This document shows positions 1-8,044 of a stretch of 64,000 bases of DNA, in pieces (the stretch's first letter is position 1; each line of letters begins with the position of its first letter). The stretch lies in the IMG/VR virus record IMGVR_UViG_3300021376_002797, positions 1 to 64,000 of that record. One strand, 5' to 3'. Below the pieces are notes generated by a model that was not told the DNA's origin, made no database searches, and saw only the letters and a list, made by a program, of their open reading frames with translations. The stretch is from a virus. The position numbers and the translations under genes are program-made.

Positions 1-40
1 CACAAAAAAAAATTCTGGAAAATTTTTCAGAAAATCGGAG

Positions 41-48
41 TATTTATA
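41..48 (+). promoter_or_regulatory. TATTTATA box, putative late promoter
   Basis: Box lies 16 nt before the ATG at 65. This is the first of about 30 such boxes in the window; finding on promoter spacing gives the general argument. Confidence 0.5.
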
Positions 49-64
49 ATTAAACAAATATATT

Positions 65-561
65 ATGAGAACAATTAATGAATATAAAAACAGATTCAAT
101 CAATTATTGGAAATGTGAAACCATTAATTATGGAACAGGGAAAAACCCTTGTTAAATTGTTAAAAGGAAAGGAGTTAACTGGTTTTAAAAAAGATTCAAT
201 ATTACCAGAAGGAAACGGTATTAATTTTCTTTCTGACGACAATGAAATTATAATTAAAATGAGGATGTATCCAAAAAAGGGTTATATCAGCACAATAATG
301 ATGACTTCAAGTTCAGGACATTCAAAAACGGTAAAAGCATTGTATGACTCATTGGTCAATGTAGGGGATTTTAAAGACGTAGATGGAAAATATGATGATT
401 TATATGGTTTTAAATATAATGATGAGGGAGATGGTTTGGTTGGTACTGACAAAGGTTTAGGAGTATATGCTATAATAAACAATTCAACTAATGAAATAAA
501 TAAAATTTTTGATACTTTGGCTACTACATATAATAATAATAGACCAACTACTCAAAATTGA
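65..561 (+). CDS. Tagged hypothetical protein, tag in two frames
   Basis: Two overlapping frames appear to make one gene. Frame 1 (65-118) reads MRTINEYKNRFNQLLEM and stops. Frame 2 starts at GTG 115 inside the ATGTGA overlap and reads VKPLIMEQGKT, then about 140 residues to 561. The intact gene at 2116 has the same parts in one frame (MKTILEYNKRFYQLI, then VKPLINES). The tag was therefore probably continuous once and is now broken by a -1 shift or an indel. Alternatively the GTGA overlap is translationally coupled. IME|Q would be the tag cleavage site. The body is a small alpha/beta protein that I do not recognise. Confidence 0.6.
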
Positions 562-587
562 TAATACGATGACACTTTAACCACAGC

Positions 588-620
588 CCCTCTTTAATTC
601 AACGAATGAGGGTTTTTTTT
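588..620 (+). terminator. Rho-independent terminator
   Basis: Stem CCCTC/GAGGG (588-592, 608-612) with an inner ATTC/GAAT extension and an eight-T run. It ends the first transcription unit. Confidence 0.8.
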
Positions 621-631
621 ATTTTATGGTA

Positions 632-639
632 TATTTATA
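632..639 (+). promoter_or_regulatory. TATTTATA box
   Basis: 13 nt before the ATG at 653, just after a terminator, as expected for a new transcription unit. Confidence 0.55.
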
Positions 640-652
640 TTAAAATAATAAT

Positions 653-985
653 ATGAAAAGAATAATTAGATTAACAGAATCAGATCTTACAAGAATTGTA
701 AGACGAGTAATTAATGAACAGAAGGAACTAGAATCGATTTTAAATCCACAAATCAAGTTACCTTCTGTGTCCGACGGATGTGAATCTGTTTGGGAAAAAA
801 TATCGAATAACGGAGATATTATAAGAAAAAAAGGTTTTATTTGTGAACAAAAAAGGGAGGATGTTCTCGAATACCTTGTAAAAGAAATGTCAAAAAAATA
901 CCCATCAAATAATATTCCAGAAGACATGAAAGACGAAATGATAGGATGTCTAACTAAAAAATTTACAGTTTGGTGTGAATCTTAG
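653..985 (+). CDS. Tagged hypothetical protein (MKRIIRLTESDL tag)
   Basis: 110 residues. The N-terminus MKRIIRLTESDLTRIV followed by RRVINEQ is almost identical, also at DNA level, to the starts of the genes at 40536 and 50901. Predicted processing is at INE|Q near residue 22. The remaining ~88 residues hold four Cys (CESVW, FICEQ, IGCLT, VWCES) that could form disulfides or bind metal; the fold is unknown. It is a single-gene unit bounded by a promoter box and the terminator at 1051. The body is unlike those of the other proteins with this tag, which supports the tag being an exchangeable module. Confidence 0.75.
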   Translation: MKRIIRLTESDLTRIVRRVINEQKELESILNPQIKLPSVSDGCESVWEKISNNGDIIRKKGFICEQKREDVLEYLVKEMSKKYPSNNIPEDMKDEMIGCLTKKFTVWCES

Positions 986-1005
986 GGTAAAATTTAAAAT
1001 TAATA

Positions 1006-1013
1006 TATTTATA
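1006..1013 (+). promoter_or_regulatory. TATTTATA box before a terminator
   Basis: The box lies downstream of the gene ending at 985 and only ~38 nt before the terminator at 1051. It may drive a very short transcript or be a relic. Confidence 0.3.
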
Positions 1014-1050
1014 AATAAAAAAACTTACAAAAAAATATTAATAAACTTAA

Positions 1051-1080
1051 CCCCCCTACAACAAATAGGGGGTTTTTTAT
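1051..1080 (+). terminator. Rho-independent terminator
   Basis: Stem CCCCCTA/TAGGGGG (1052-1058, 1066-1072), seven-base loop, six T. One of the strongest hairpins in the window. Confidence 0.88.
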
Positions 1081-1102
1081 TTCCTTCTATAATTATCTTT
1101 AA

Positions 1103-2029
1103 ATGAAAATCATTATTACAAAAGAACAATATAGACTCTTGGTTTTTTCTCTTCTTGAAACATTGGTTGGCAAACTTTCAATTAAAACCATTAAAGACAA
1201 ATGGAAAGAAAATAATGATAAATCTGACCATCATGATTTATATGATGAATCGGGTGAAGATATTGCAACCATTTGGGTTAAAGGTGATCTCCGTAATAAG
1301 GGTTGCAAAAAAGATTTAACACTTGAAAATGGTTTTACACAATCCCTTGAAAATTATATTCCATATTATAAACATGATATATTTTCTGAAGTTTTAATTG
1401 AATATGTTTATAAATATACAAAAATTAAATGTGACTGCATTCAATACGATTATGATTATAAACACCATGTTGAAAAAGATGATGATGGTGAAGAATATGA
1501 GTATACCGATGCTAAAACAAGAAAGTATAATGTAAAAAAGAAAAAGAAGATTAAAGAATCCGTTGATGGTAAATCTTCATTGGAAAATTTAATTCATCAA
1601 TTTTTAAATGATGACTTTAATCCTGATAAAGTAAGTGGTTTTGATACTAATTGGGGTGATCCTAAAATATTAGATTTATATCGTAAGCATGGTTCGCTTG
1701 CATTTTATATAAATGATTCTGCATCGTACATTTATTACAGTGATGGGACTTTGGAGATTATGCCTTGGGTTTTTGAAAAATTAGATTATTATTTTAATGA
1801 CCTTTGGTATCCATCATTTAAATCTTGGTTTGAAGAAAACTCTGGACTAAAAGTAAGTATGATGGTGGACTATAGAAACAACAATCGGTTGTTAGAAGAG
1901 TCCATTGATAATTCTAATATTGTTGAAAAAATAATGGAATATGCTGGCATTAAATATGATGGCCATGAGTTTCTTGGAAGATCCTATGATAATTTTGGTT
2001 TTGATTATACCGATAATGAAATTCCTTAA
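1103..2029 (+). CDS. Hypothetical protein with MKIIITKEQY-type N-terminus
   Basis: 308 residues. The start MKIIITKEQYRLLVFSLLE resembles the tag of the gene at 12991 (MKILITESQYQKLV) and contains LLE|T as a possible cleavage site. An acidic/basic linker near residues 120-150 (EYEYTDAK, VKKKKKIKE) divides two halves. The C-terminal half is rich in aromatic residues (YIYYSDGT, WYPSFKSWF). No family recognised. Unlike most tagged genes it has no TATTTATA box directly upstream; TATCTTTA, ending 2 nt before the ATG, may replace it. Confidence 0.7.
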   Translation: MKIIITKEQYRLLVFSLLETLVGKLSIKTIKDKWKENNDKSDHHDLYDESGEDIATIWVKGDLRNKGCKKDLTLENGFTQSLENYIPYYKHDIFSEVLIEYVYKYTKIKCDCIQYDYDYKHHVEKDDDGEEYEYTDAKTRKYNVKKKKKIKESVDGKSSLENLIHQFLNDDFNPDKVSGFDTNWGDPKILDLYRKHGSLAFYINDSASYIYYSDGTLEIMPWVFEKLDYYFNDLWYPSFKSWFEENSGLKVSMMVDYRNNNRLLEESIDNSNIVEKIMEYAGIKYDGHEFLGRSYDNFGFDYTDNEIP

Positions 2030-2115
2030 AAAACTAAAAATTGCCGAAATGGGGTTTAGATTTTTTGTTATATCAGATATTTATTTTGGAGAAAATGAGG
2101 ATTAATAATTATAAT

Positions 2116-3201
2116 ATGAAAACAATTTTAGAATATAATAAAAGATTTTATCAATTAATTGGGTCAACAATCGGTGATGTAAAACCATTAATTAATGAGT
2201 CTGAAAAAGATCCTGGAACAGGAATAAATACTTATGGTTATGCTATGGGTACTTACCCAACCTGTATTGGTGCCCGTGTCATCTGTCCAGGAGGAACCAA
2301 TGGTGATTGGGAGGGATCATTACCTAAAGTGTTGGAAATATGTAGTTTAACTAACTTAACACCAGGCTCTCAAAAAAGATGGAAAAAACTTAGTGCTTCA
2401 GGAAACATATCCAATCACTGGTGCGGTTTACCATATCAATATGGTGTTGATTTACCATGTAATCTAAATGATGGTGATAGAGGGTATGAAAATATTAAAG
2501 AGGGATTATTAGGTATGGGTTGGATAACAGAGACAGATGCTAAAAGTATCAATTGGAAACCCGCAAATAAAAATTATACAACATTTAGACATGACGGTTT
2601 TAAATGTCAAGTTTTATGGAGATGTGATGGGGATCATTTAGACCATATACATGTTGGTTGTAAAAAAGAAAACCCGTCAGTTGATAAAATGTCTGAAGAT
2701 TGTACATATAAAGATTCTATTAGTAACCCTAAATTAACCTTATCCAACTTTAAAAAAATATGGGAAGATAAAGTTGAAAAAGAAATAAAAAGTATGTTTT
2801 CAATTGAAAACCCTATAAGTTATGGACCCGATTTAATCAAGGTAGTTCCATTCAAAGATGCTTATTCAACTCTTGAGTATACATTTTTAGAGTATGCGAA
2901 CATATCATTTATTGGTGATGGTACGGTGGGTGTTAGTATAATTGCCTGGGGTGAAAGAAAAATTGATGAACTAACCCCTTTTATGTTTTTTATAGATGTT
3001 TACAAATCTGACAAAAATGGTATGAGTGTTGGAGAAATAAAAAGATTCGGATTTTTTGAAAACCAAAGTATTGGTACTTTAGAAACCGCAGCGGTTGACG
3101 CTAAAAATTACTTTTTTGGTCTTTGTAAACAATTTAAAGAGTACCCATATTCTAAAGAAGGACCGAAGGAATTTGAAAATGAAAATCCATTTGAAATTTA
3201 A
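2116..3201 (+). CDS. Tagged M15-like peptidase domain protein
   Basis: About 361 residues from ATG 2116. An upstream TTG at 2041 is open, but 2116 starts the recognisable tag MKTILEYNKRFYQLI...LINE|S. The domain after the tag is clearly paralogous to the minus-strand gene at 14782: TYPTCIGARVICPGGTNG, LTPGSQKRWKKLSASGNIS, NHWCGLPYQYGVDL and DHLDHIHVGC. The SxH....D and HxH arrangement resembles the zinc site of M15 D-Ala-D-Ala/L,D peptidases, so I infer a peptidoglycan peptidase. The C-terminal ~150 residues differ from the paralogue and are unrecognised. The many Cys suggest disulfides. Confidence 0.7.
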   Translation: MKTILEYNKRFYQLIGSTIGDVKPLINESEKDPGTGINTYGYAMGTYPTCIGARVICPGGTNGDWEGSLPKVLEICSLTNLTPGSQKRWKKLSASGNISNHWCGLPYQYGVDLPCNLNDGDRGYENIKEGLLGMGWITETDAKSINWKPANKNYTTFRHDGFKCQVLWRCDGDHLDHIHVGCKKENPSVDKMSEDCTYKDSISNPKLTLSNFKKIWEDKVEKEIKSMFSIENPISYGPDLIKVVPFKDAYSTLEYTFLEYANISFIGDGTVGVSIIAWGERKIDELTPFMFFIDVYKSDKNGMSVGEIKRFGFFENQSIGTLETAAVDAKNYFFGLCKQFKEYPYSKEGPKEFENENPFEI

Positions 3202-3242
3202 AATTGTTTGACATAATTTACTGATTTTTTTATTTTTGAGGT

Positions 3243-3761
3243 ATGTTTCACAATACCTTTAACCCAAACCACCTACCAAAAGTTAGTAGAACCTTTTCAA
3301 ATTCAAGATACCCATTTCAATATTATCATAGATTGATTGAAGAATTTTTTTCTTTTATGTATGAAGGGATTGATTTTAGAATTATTTCATATATAGAAGG
3401 TTATAAAATATTAATATTCGATGTTAATCTATATGAACTATATAACCCTGTTACTTTTGACCCATGTTATAAAGTAAAGTTGGGAATAGATTTTAAATAC
3501 ATAAGACAATTTGAATTTTTTGAAACCTTTTATTCGTATATTCCTGACATTGTCCCGTATCTAAAATTTAAACTTATTGTTCCAAGAGACTATCATTCAA
3601 CAATTATTAATATTGATCATAATGGTTGTTTTAAAGTATTTGATTTAAATGAATTTTATATCAGAGAGGAAGGTACTAGACAATATAGAAAAAATGAATA
3701 TAATATTGAAAATAGACCGAGTAACAATATGGTTAGATATGATGATTTTGGTTGGGGGTAA
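3243..3761 (+). CDS. Hypothetical protein
   Basis: 172 residues, no tag, no signal peptide, rich in Tyr/Phe (FEFFETFYSYIPD). It is the first of a closely packed run (3243, 3775, 4015) with 12-41 nt gaps. No family recognised. Confidence 0.65.
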   Translation: MFHNTFNPNHLPKVSRTFSNSRYPFQYYHRLIEEFFSFMYEGIDFRIISYIEGYKILIFDVNLYELYNPVTFDPCYKVKLGIDFKYIRQFEFFETFYSYIPDIVPYLKFKLIVPRDYHSTIINIDHNGCFKVFDLNEFYIREEGTRQYRKNEYNIENRPSNNMVRYDDFGWG

Positions 3762-3774
3762 TATTTATTTTTGA

Positions 3775-4002
3775 ATGAAAGATCAATTAAAAAAAATCCT
3801 TACAGTAGTATTAGAAGAAAAATATCCTGAAGTCAAAAATATTATTCTTGTACCTGATGAGTATACCCTAAATAAATTTGACTGTATATTAAATATTAAT
3901 TACGAAGACTTTTTGAACATGGATGCAGGAGAGTTGAAAAATTTAATAAAAGATTACGCGAGATATATGGGTGCAAAAATCGGTACGGTTGTGTTCTATT
4001 AA
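3775..4002 (+). CDS. Small hypothetical protein
   Basis: 75 residues, predicted alpha/beta, ending GAKIGTVVFY. It begins 13 nt after the upstream stop, so it is probably co-transcribed. Function unknown. Confidence 0.6.
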   Translation: MKDQLKKILTVVLEEKYPEVKNIILVPDEYTLNKFDCILNINYEDFLNMDAGELKNLIKDYARYMGAKIGTVVFY

Positions 4003-4003
4003 G

Positions 4004-4011
4004 TATTTATT
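4004..4011 (+). promoter_or_regulatory. TATTTATT box, leaderless spacing
   Basis: Only 3 nt separate the box from the ATG at 4015. A T4-like late start site would fall on or next to the A of ATG. Confidence 0.5.
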
Positions 4012-4014
4012 ATT

Positions 4015-4374
4015 ATGGATGAAAAAATAATCAAAATTTATTATGAAAATTTTTTGGAAGATGAATATGATTTTAATGGAATTATATTAACCCCTTATCT
4101 TAATAGAGAAGGAGATAAAATTGATTGGGTGGTAGATAACCCACAAAAATTATCTGTTTCTAAATCAATCATTTTAGATTTTGTCCATGATTTATTTTAT
4201 GATTTTTGTTTGTATGTTGCATCAGGAAAAAACGGACAAATGGAAACGTATCGTGAGCTACATAAAAAAGCAACTAATTTATCTCTTACATTTAGCTTTC
4301 CAAAAGGAGATGTTTTTTTAAATCAAAAAGATAAGTTAAAACTTTCAGCATCATTAGAAAAATTAATCAAATAA
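4015..4374 (+). CDS. Hypothetical protein
   Basis: 119 residues, acidic N-terminal half and a helical C-terminus (LSASLEKLIK). The reading frame that follows (to 4712) is in the -1 frame relative to this gene and has no normal start, so the two may once have been one gene. No family recognised. Confidence 0.6.
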   Translation: MDEKIIKIYYENFLEDEYDFNGIILTPYLNREGDKIDWVVDNPQKLSVSKSIILDFVHDLFYDFCLYVASGKNGQMETYRELHKKATNLSLTFSFPKGDVFLNQKDKLKLSASLEKLIK

Positions 4375-4712
4375 ATTCCAAAGTAAGGGGAGGTAATCAT
4401 TACATATTTGATATTGAAATTGAAGATTATGAGTTTGATAATACTTTTGGTGAGGATTTCTACTGTGCGTTTGAGGTTATTTTTTTATCAGGAACAAAAA
4501 ACGGAGAAAAAATAAAAGATAGTGAAATGGAAGAATGTATTGGTAATGTTTTTAGAGATGATAGTTTTATTGACTATCAGAATAATTTAATGTTTAAGTT
4601 TTGGGATTATATAGTATATAACCCACTTTTATTTAATAATAAATTAACTTATTATACTAATGATTTTATTCCTTATGATAAAAATGGAAAAAGAATTATT
4701 ATCAATTACTAA
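4371..4712 (+). CDS. Hypothetical protein with unclear start
   Basis: The first ATG is at 4527 (61 residues). The same frame stays open and protein-like back to at least 4377 (KVRGGNHYIFDIEIEDYEF, then GEDFYCAFEVIF) without any ATG, GTG or TTG. Only ATA/ATT codons overlap the upstream stop. Possible explanations are a non-canonical start, a -1 frameshift from the upstream gene, or loss of the start by mutation. Function unknown. Confidence 0.45.
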   Translation: MNSKVRGGNHYIFDIEIEDYEFDNTFGEDFYCAFEVIFLSGTKNGEKIKDSEMEECIGNVFRDDSFIDYQNNLMFKFWDYIVYNPLLFNNKLTYYTNDFIPYDKNGKRIIINY

Positions 4713-4713
4713 G

Positions 4714-4721
4714 TATTTATA
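4714..4721 (+). promoter_or_regulatory. TATTTATA box
   Basis: 13 nt before the ATG at 4735; it separates the untagged run 3243-4712 from the next tagged genes. Confidence 0.55.
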
Positions 4722-4734
4722 AAAAAAAGAAATT

Positions 4735-5031
4735 ATGAAAGCAACACAAAGACAACTAGAAAATTTAATTAGAAGAATAATTAAAGAACAAGAGGAAGGT
4801 GAAAATGAGTTAACAAACATTTTTGCTGAAAAAGGTTATTCTAACATTCCTGAAGCATGTAAATCAAAAACGGATCCTTCAACAGGAGAAGTAACATCAA
4901 ACGTAAAATTATGTTTTGAGGAATTCCAAAAAGCTAACCAACAAGTTATGGATATTGCAAACGCCTTGAAAGAACTTATGGATGAGAAAGGAATACAAAT
5001 GGAATCGAGAAGATTTAGAAGAAGATACTAA
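4735..5031 (+). CDS. Tagged small protein
   Basis: 98 residues. The tag MKATQRQLENLIRRIIKE|Q has the shared helix plus IKE|Q ending. The body is helical, with two Cys (PEACKSK, VKLCFEE) and a basic end (ESRRFRRRY). It runs into the next gene with a 3-nt gap. Function unknown; an internal head protein is inferred from the tag. Confidence 0.7.
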   Translation: MKATQRQLENLIRRIIKEQEEGENELTNIFAEKGYSNIPEACKSKTDPSTGEVTSNVKLCFEEFQKANQQVMDIANALKELMDEKGIQMESRRFRRRY

Positions 5032-5034
5032 TCT

Positions 5035-5967
5035 ATGAACAAACTCCTTATTGAAAATATCAATCGTATTAGGAGATTAATGCTTATAAGTGAGCAAATA
5101 GAAAAAGAATGCATACAAGGCGATTGTGAAAATGGAAAAGGTATTTTAAAAATACCTGAAGATGAAAACACAGCTTCTGAAGATTTTTATAGTTTATCTG
5201 AAAAATTATTTGATGGGTATTTTATTAATGGGGAACCATACCCGGAAAGTGGTTTCGATGTAACATATAAAACATCTTATGGTGATGTTAAATATTTTGG
5301 TCATATCAATAAAGAATTTGGTATGATTGAATATGGTGAATTAACATTCCCCGATGGGACAATTTATAAGGGTGTCTTTAATCAAGAAAAACTAGGGGAC
5401 CATGTAAAGTTAGATTGTGATCGTATAATAAAAGACAATATGGTCCAAAATTGGGATCCATACACACAGAAACATAAAAATGTCCAAATAGATGATTTAT
5501 ATGATTATCATTTTTTATTACCGTTAAGAGAAAAAGAGGAAGAAGACAAAAAAAAAAGTAGGGAAGAAGAGATTCAAAAAAATATAAAAAAAAGAAAAGA
5601 GGAAGAGGATAGACTAAAACAAGAAAAAGAAGAAGTAAAAAAATCAGATATTGAAAAAATAAAAAACCAACAAGATAAAATTGAAAGTTTACTACCTAAA
5701 TACGTTAGGGATGTTCAAAACTATATTGATAATAAAAAATGTAATTTATTATATGATAAAATTAAATCTATGGTAGAAACAGGTAAGATAGACACTATAG
5801 ATAAATACAATGATTTTGAAGAACTTTGTCAAACTAAATTGTCAATTGATACTCAAACAGGTGAGCCTTATTTAGAAAAGTACTCTAAATATAATAACGG
5901 TCTTTATGATGCGATAACAAAATCGTGTTTAGATTATGATTGGGATTTTTTATCTTTTGTAAAATAG
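5035..5967 (+). CDS. Tagged MORN-like/coiled-coil protein
   Basis: 310 residues. The tag MNKLLIENINRIRRLMLISE|Q is followed by a Cys pair (ECIQGDCENG). A MORN-like stretch follows (FGHINKEF, YGELTFPDGTIYKGVF, residues ~80-120). Then comes a highly charged coiled coil (residues ~165-220, EEEIQKNIKKRKEEEDRL) and a helical C-terminus. A similar MORN-like segment occurs in the tagged gene at 26693. MORN repeats often mediate lipid or protein contacts; no enzymatic motif is visible. Confidence 0.65.
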   Translation: MNKLLIENINRIRRLMLISEQIEKECIQGDCENGKGILKIPEDENTASEDFYSLSEKLFDGYFINGEPYPESGFDVTYKTSYGDVKYFGHINKEFGMIEYGELTFPDGTIYKGVFNQEKLGDHVKLDCDRIIKDNMVQNWDPYTQKHKNVQIDDLYDYHFLLPLREKEEEDKKKSREEEIQKNIKKRKEEEDRLKQEKEEVKKSDIEKIKNQQDKIESLLPKYVRDVQNYIDNKKCNLLYDKIKSMVETGKIDTIDKYNDFEELCQTKLSIDTQTGEPYLEKYSKYNNGLYDAITKSCLDYDWDFLSFVK

Positions 5968-5978
5968 TTTTACGAATT

Positions 5979-6413
5979 ATGTTTTCTGAAAAAGAAATAG
6001 AAAAAATTAATAGGTTTTTATCGGACCAAACTTTTGAGTGTTCTGTGCCATTTTTTGGAATTGATGGACCTAAATATGGGATTGAATATAGATTCAAGAT
6101 TGTTGGGGAAAGAAGGATGATTTCAGTTGGCGAGTACTATATGTATTCTGAAGTTGATATAGAAATTTTAGATATTGAAGAAAAATTTAAATTATACTTT
6201 AAAATAATGGGTAAAGATTTTGATAAAGATAGGTTGGTTAGAATATTTTTTGAAAAGGAGTACACATTTAACCATGGTATAAAACAATGTATCGATGAAA
6301 ATTTAAAATATTTTACGAATGGAGATTACCCAAGAGTGACTATAAAAAATATTACAATGTCTGATGAATTATACGAAAACATTATAAATAAAGATACTGA
6401 AAATACGGCTTAG
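5979..6413 (+). CDS. Hypothetical protein
   Basis: 144 residues from ATG 5979 (MFSEKEIEKINRFL). The upstream extension to 5940 overlaps the previous gene and looks non-coding. Predicted alpha/beta; similar in style to the other untagged proteins. No family recognised. Confidence 0.6.
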   Translation: MFSEKEIEKINRFLSDQTFECSVPFFGIDGPKYGIEYRFKIVGERRMISVGEYYMYSEVDIEILDIEEKFKLYFKIMGKDFDKDRLVRIFFEKEYTFNHGIKQCIDENLKYFTNGDYPRVTIKNITMSDELYENIINKDTENTA

Positions 6414-6436
6414 GACCGATATTGCTACGGCAATAA

Positions 6437-6475
6437 AAACCCCCATAAGTGTCGCTACCTGTGGGGGTTTATTAT
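6437..6475. terminator. Bidirectional terminator
   Basis: Stem AAACCCCCA/TGGGGGTTT (6437-6445, 6462-6470) with A-rich left and T-rich right sides. It serves the convergent genes ending at 6413 and 6478. Confidence 0.85.
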
Positions 6476-6477
6476 TT

Positions 6478-6903
6478 TTATTGAATATCTAAAACCTCTA
6501 AATCAAAAATAAGTTTTTGACCCGCCAAAGGATGATTGGCATCCAAAATAACACTCTCTTCTTTTATTTCTTTAACAATGAATTGAACAGGACCCATCTG
6601 TGTATCGGCTTGTAAATGCATACCAACCTCAACCTCACCTGGCATTTGTTCTTTTTTAACTTCTTGAATCATAAAATCATTGTACTTACCATATGCGTCT
6701 TCAGATTCAATCTCAACAGTTTTTTTCTCACCCACAAACATATCATGTAAACCTGACTCAAAACCTTTTATTAATTGACCTTGACCTAAAGTTGCTGTTA
6801 ATGGTTCTCTTCCTTCAACAACAGATGAATCAAAAATACTACCATCTTCTAACCTTCCTGTGTAATTGACAGTCACAGTACTGTTTGTTTCTACTTTTTT
6901 CAT
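6478..6903 (-). CDS. SlyD-like FKBP peptidyl-prolyl isomerase
   Basis: 141 residues. The N-terminus TVTVNYTGRLEDGSIFDSS, then LGQGQLIKGFESGL, is the FKBP core. An inserted IF-type flap (residues ~70-120) follows, then NHPLAGQKLIFDLEV, which is typical of SlyD. It lacks the His-rich metal-binding tail. Role: cytoplasmic prolyl cis-trans isomerase/chaperone; the phage could use it for folding virion proteins. It is untagged, opposite in strand to its neighbours and has no TATTTATA box in its own orientation, so it is probably expressed differently from the tagged genes. Confidence 0.93.
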   Translation of the reverse strand: MKKVETNSTVTVNYTGRLEDGSIFDSSVVEGREPLTATLGQGQLIKGFESGLHDMFVGEKKTVEIESEDAYGKYNDFMIQEVKKEQMPGEVEVGMHLQADTQMGPVQFIVKEIKEESVILDANHPLAGQKLIFDLEVLDIQ

Positions 6904-6952
6904 AAAATTATTTTTTTTATAATTGTATTAAATTTTTAATTAATTGTAAAAC

Positions 6953-6960
6953 TATTTATA
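6953..6960 (+). promoter_or_regulatory. TATTTATA box
   Basis: 12 nt before the ATG at 6973, in the divergent gap between the FKBP gene and the next tagged gene. Confidence 0.55.
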
Positions 6961-6972
6961 AAAAAAACTATT

Positions 6973-7233
6973 ATGAATCAAAGACAAAAAGAATTAATCA
7001 GACAAAAAAACATCCTTACTGAACTGGCATATTTCGAAAAGAAATATTTAAACGAAGATGTTAAATTTACAATGGGTGCCGACAAAAAAATAATAAAGGT
7101 GGTTAATGGTTTACCATCAAAAGATATTACTCCTGAAGAGAGTTCCGAGATTTCATTGGTGAAAACAACTGACGATGATGAAAACATTTTGGCGGCAGTT
7201 GAAAAACTTAATAGAAAGTTCAGAAAAAAGTAA
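6973..7233 (+). CDS. Tagged small protein
   Basis: 86 residues. The N-terminus MNQRQKELIRQKNILTE continues to KKYLNE|D and offers LTE|L and LNE|D as cleavage sites. The body is short and mixed-charge with a basic end (LNRKFRKK). Unknown function. Confidence 0.65.
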   Translation: MNQRQKELIRQKNILTELAYFEKKYLNEDVKFTMGADKKIIKVVNGLPSKDITPEESSEISLVKTTDDDENILAAVEKLNRKFRKK

Positions 7234-7241
7234 TTTTTTAT

Positions 7242-7249
7242 TATCTTTG
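7242..7249 (+). promoter_or_regulatory. Host-type -7 element TATCTTTG
   Basis: TATCTTTG followed by TATT and the ATG at 7254. The same TATCTTTGTATTATG string precedes the gene at 40453 on the other strand. No clear -33 TTTG is present here. Confidence 0.5.
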
Positions 7250-7253
7250 TATT

Positions 7254-7550
7254 ATGGAAAATTTAAACGACTTGGGATTACCCGAAATAAAATCACTTTG
7301 TAAAAAATACGATATAGGAACTGTTGGTGACAAAAAAGGTCTCATCAAAAAACTAAAGTATTTTTTGGATCCTGTGGAAGGAACATTAAATCAACACGCA
7401 GGAAGAAAACTACCACCTAATAAAAAAATTGTGGGACTTAAAATATCTGAAAAAGATAAGTTAAATCTAATCCTTAGGAATAAAGGAATTTTTCTTTATT
7501 ACTCATTTGGGTTTCAGTATTACATGGTGGATAAACAATTAGAAGTATGA
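7254..7550 (+). CDS. SAP-domain protein
   Basis: 98 residues. LGLPEIKSLCKKYDI then GDKKGLIKKLKYFL (residues 6-38) is a SAP helix-extension-helix DNA-binding motif. The C-terminal half (GLKISEKDKLNLILRNKG) is unrecognised. It is untagged and has a host-type promoter element, which fits an early DNA-associated protein rather than a virion component. Start chosen at the only ATG upstream of the SAP motif. Confidence 0.7.
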   Translation: MENLNDLGLPEIKSLCKKYDIGTVGDKKGLIKKLKYFLDPVEGTLNQHAGRKLPPNKKIVGLKISEKDKLNLILRNKGIFLYYSFGFQYYMVDKQLEV

Positions 7551-7552
7551 TG

Positions 7553-7560
7553 TATTTATA
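7553..7560 (+). promoter_or_regulatory. TATTTATA box, leaderless spacing
   Basis: 4 nt before the ATG at 7565. Confidence 0.5.
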
Positions 7561-7564
7561 GAAT

Positions 7565-8044
7565 ATGGAAGACTTATCAAAAAAATATGATGAAAGAACT
7601 CTAAGGTTAATTATTTCGACCTTATTAGAAGTATTCGAAGAAGAGAGTTTAGACTATGAAAACAATTTTGATGATACTATTTGTGATCATATAGATGACT
7701 CGTTAAAATATATTGGAATTAATATTAAAAATTGGGACGATTATACTTTTTATGTTCAACTTGTAAGAATTAACCCTAATTATAAAACTGAAAGTATTAA
7801 AGTTCCAGAATTAGGTAAGTATGAAGTGAATTTAGATGTTACACTAACTGAATCTGCGGTTGAAACTTGGAGACACGATGTTTATTCATATTTTGATCAA
7901 CAAAATTTAATTAAAGAACAATTAACAAATTATCCCGACCATTCATATTGGGAAGGTGAAATGATTGATAGAGACGTATATGACACTTACACAGATGATG
8001 TTAGAGTTTCTCACGTAGAAAGAGTTAATAAGTTTAGAAAATGA
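7565..8044 (+). CDS. Hypothetical protein
   Basis: 159 residues, acidic, no tag of the common type although STLLE|V occurs near residue 22. It ends in ATGA overlap with the next gene (8041), so the two are translationally coupled. No family recognised. Confidence 0.65.
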   Translation: MEDLSKKYDERTLRLIISTLLEVFEEESLDYENNFDDTICDHIDDSLKYIGINIKNWDDYTFYVQLVRINPNYKTESIKVPELGKYEVNLDVTLTESAVETWRHDVYSYFDQQNLIKEQLTNYPDHSYWEGEMIDRDVYDTYTDDVRVSHVERVNKFRK

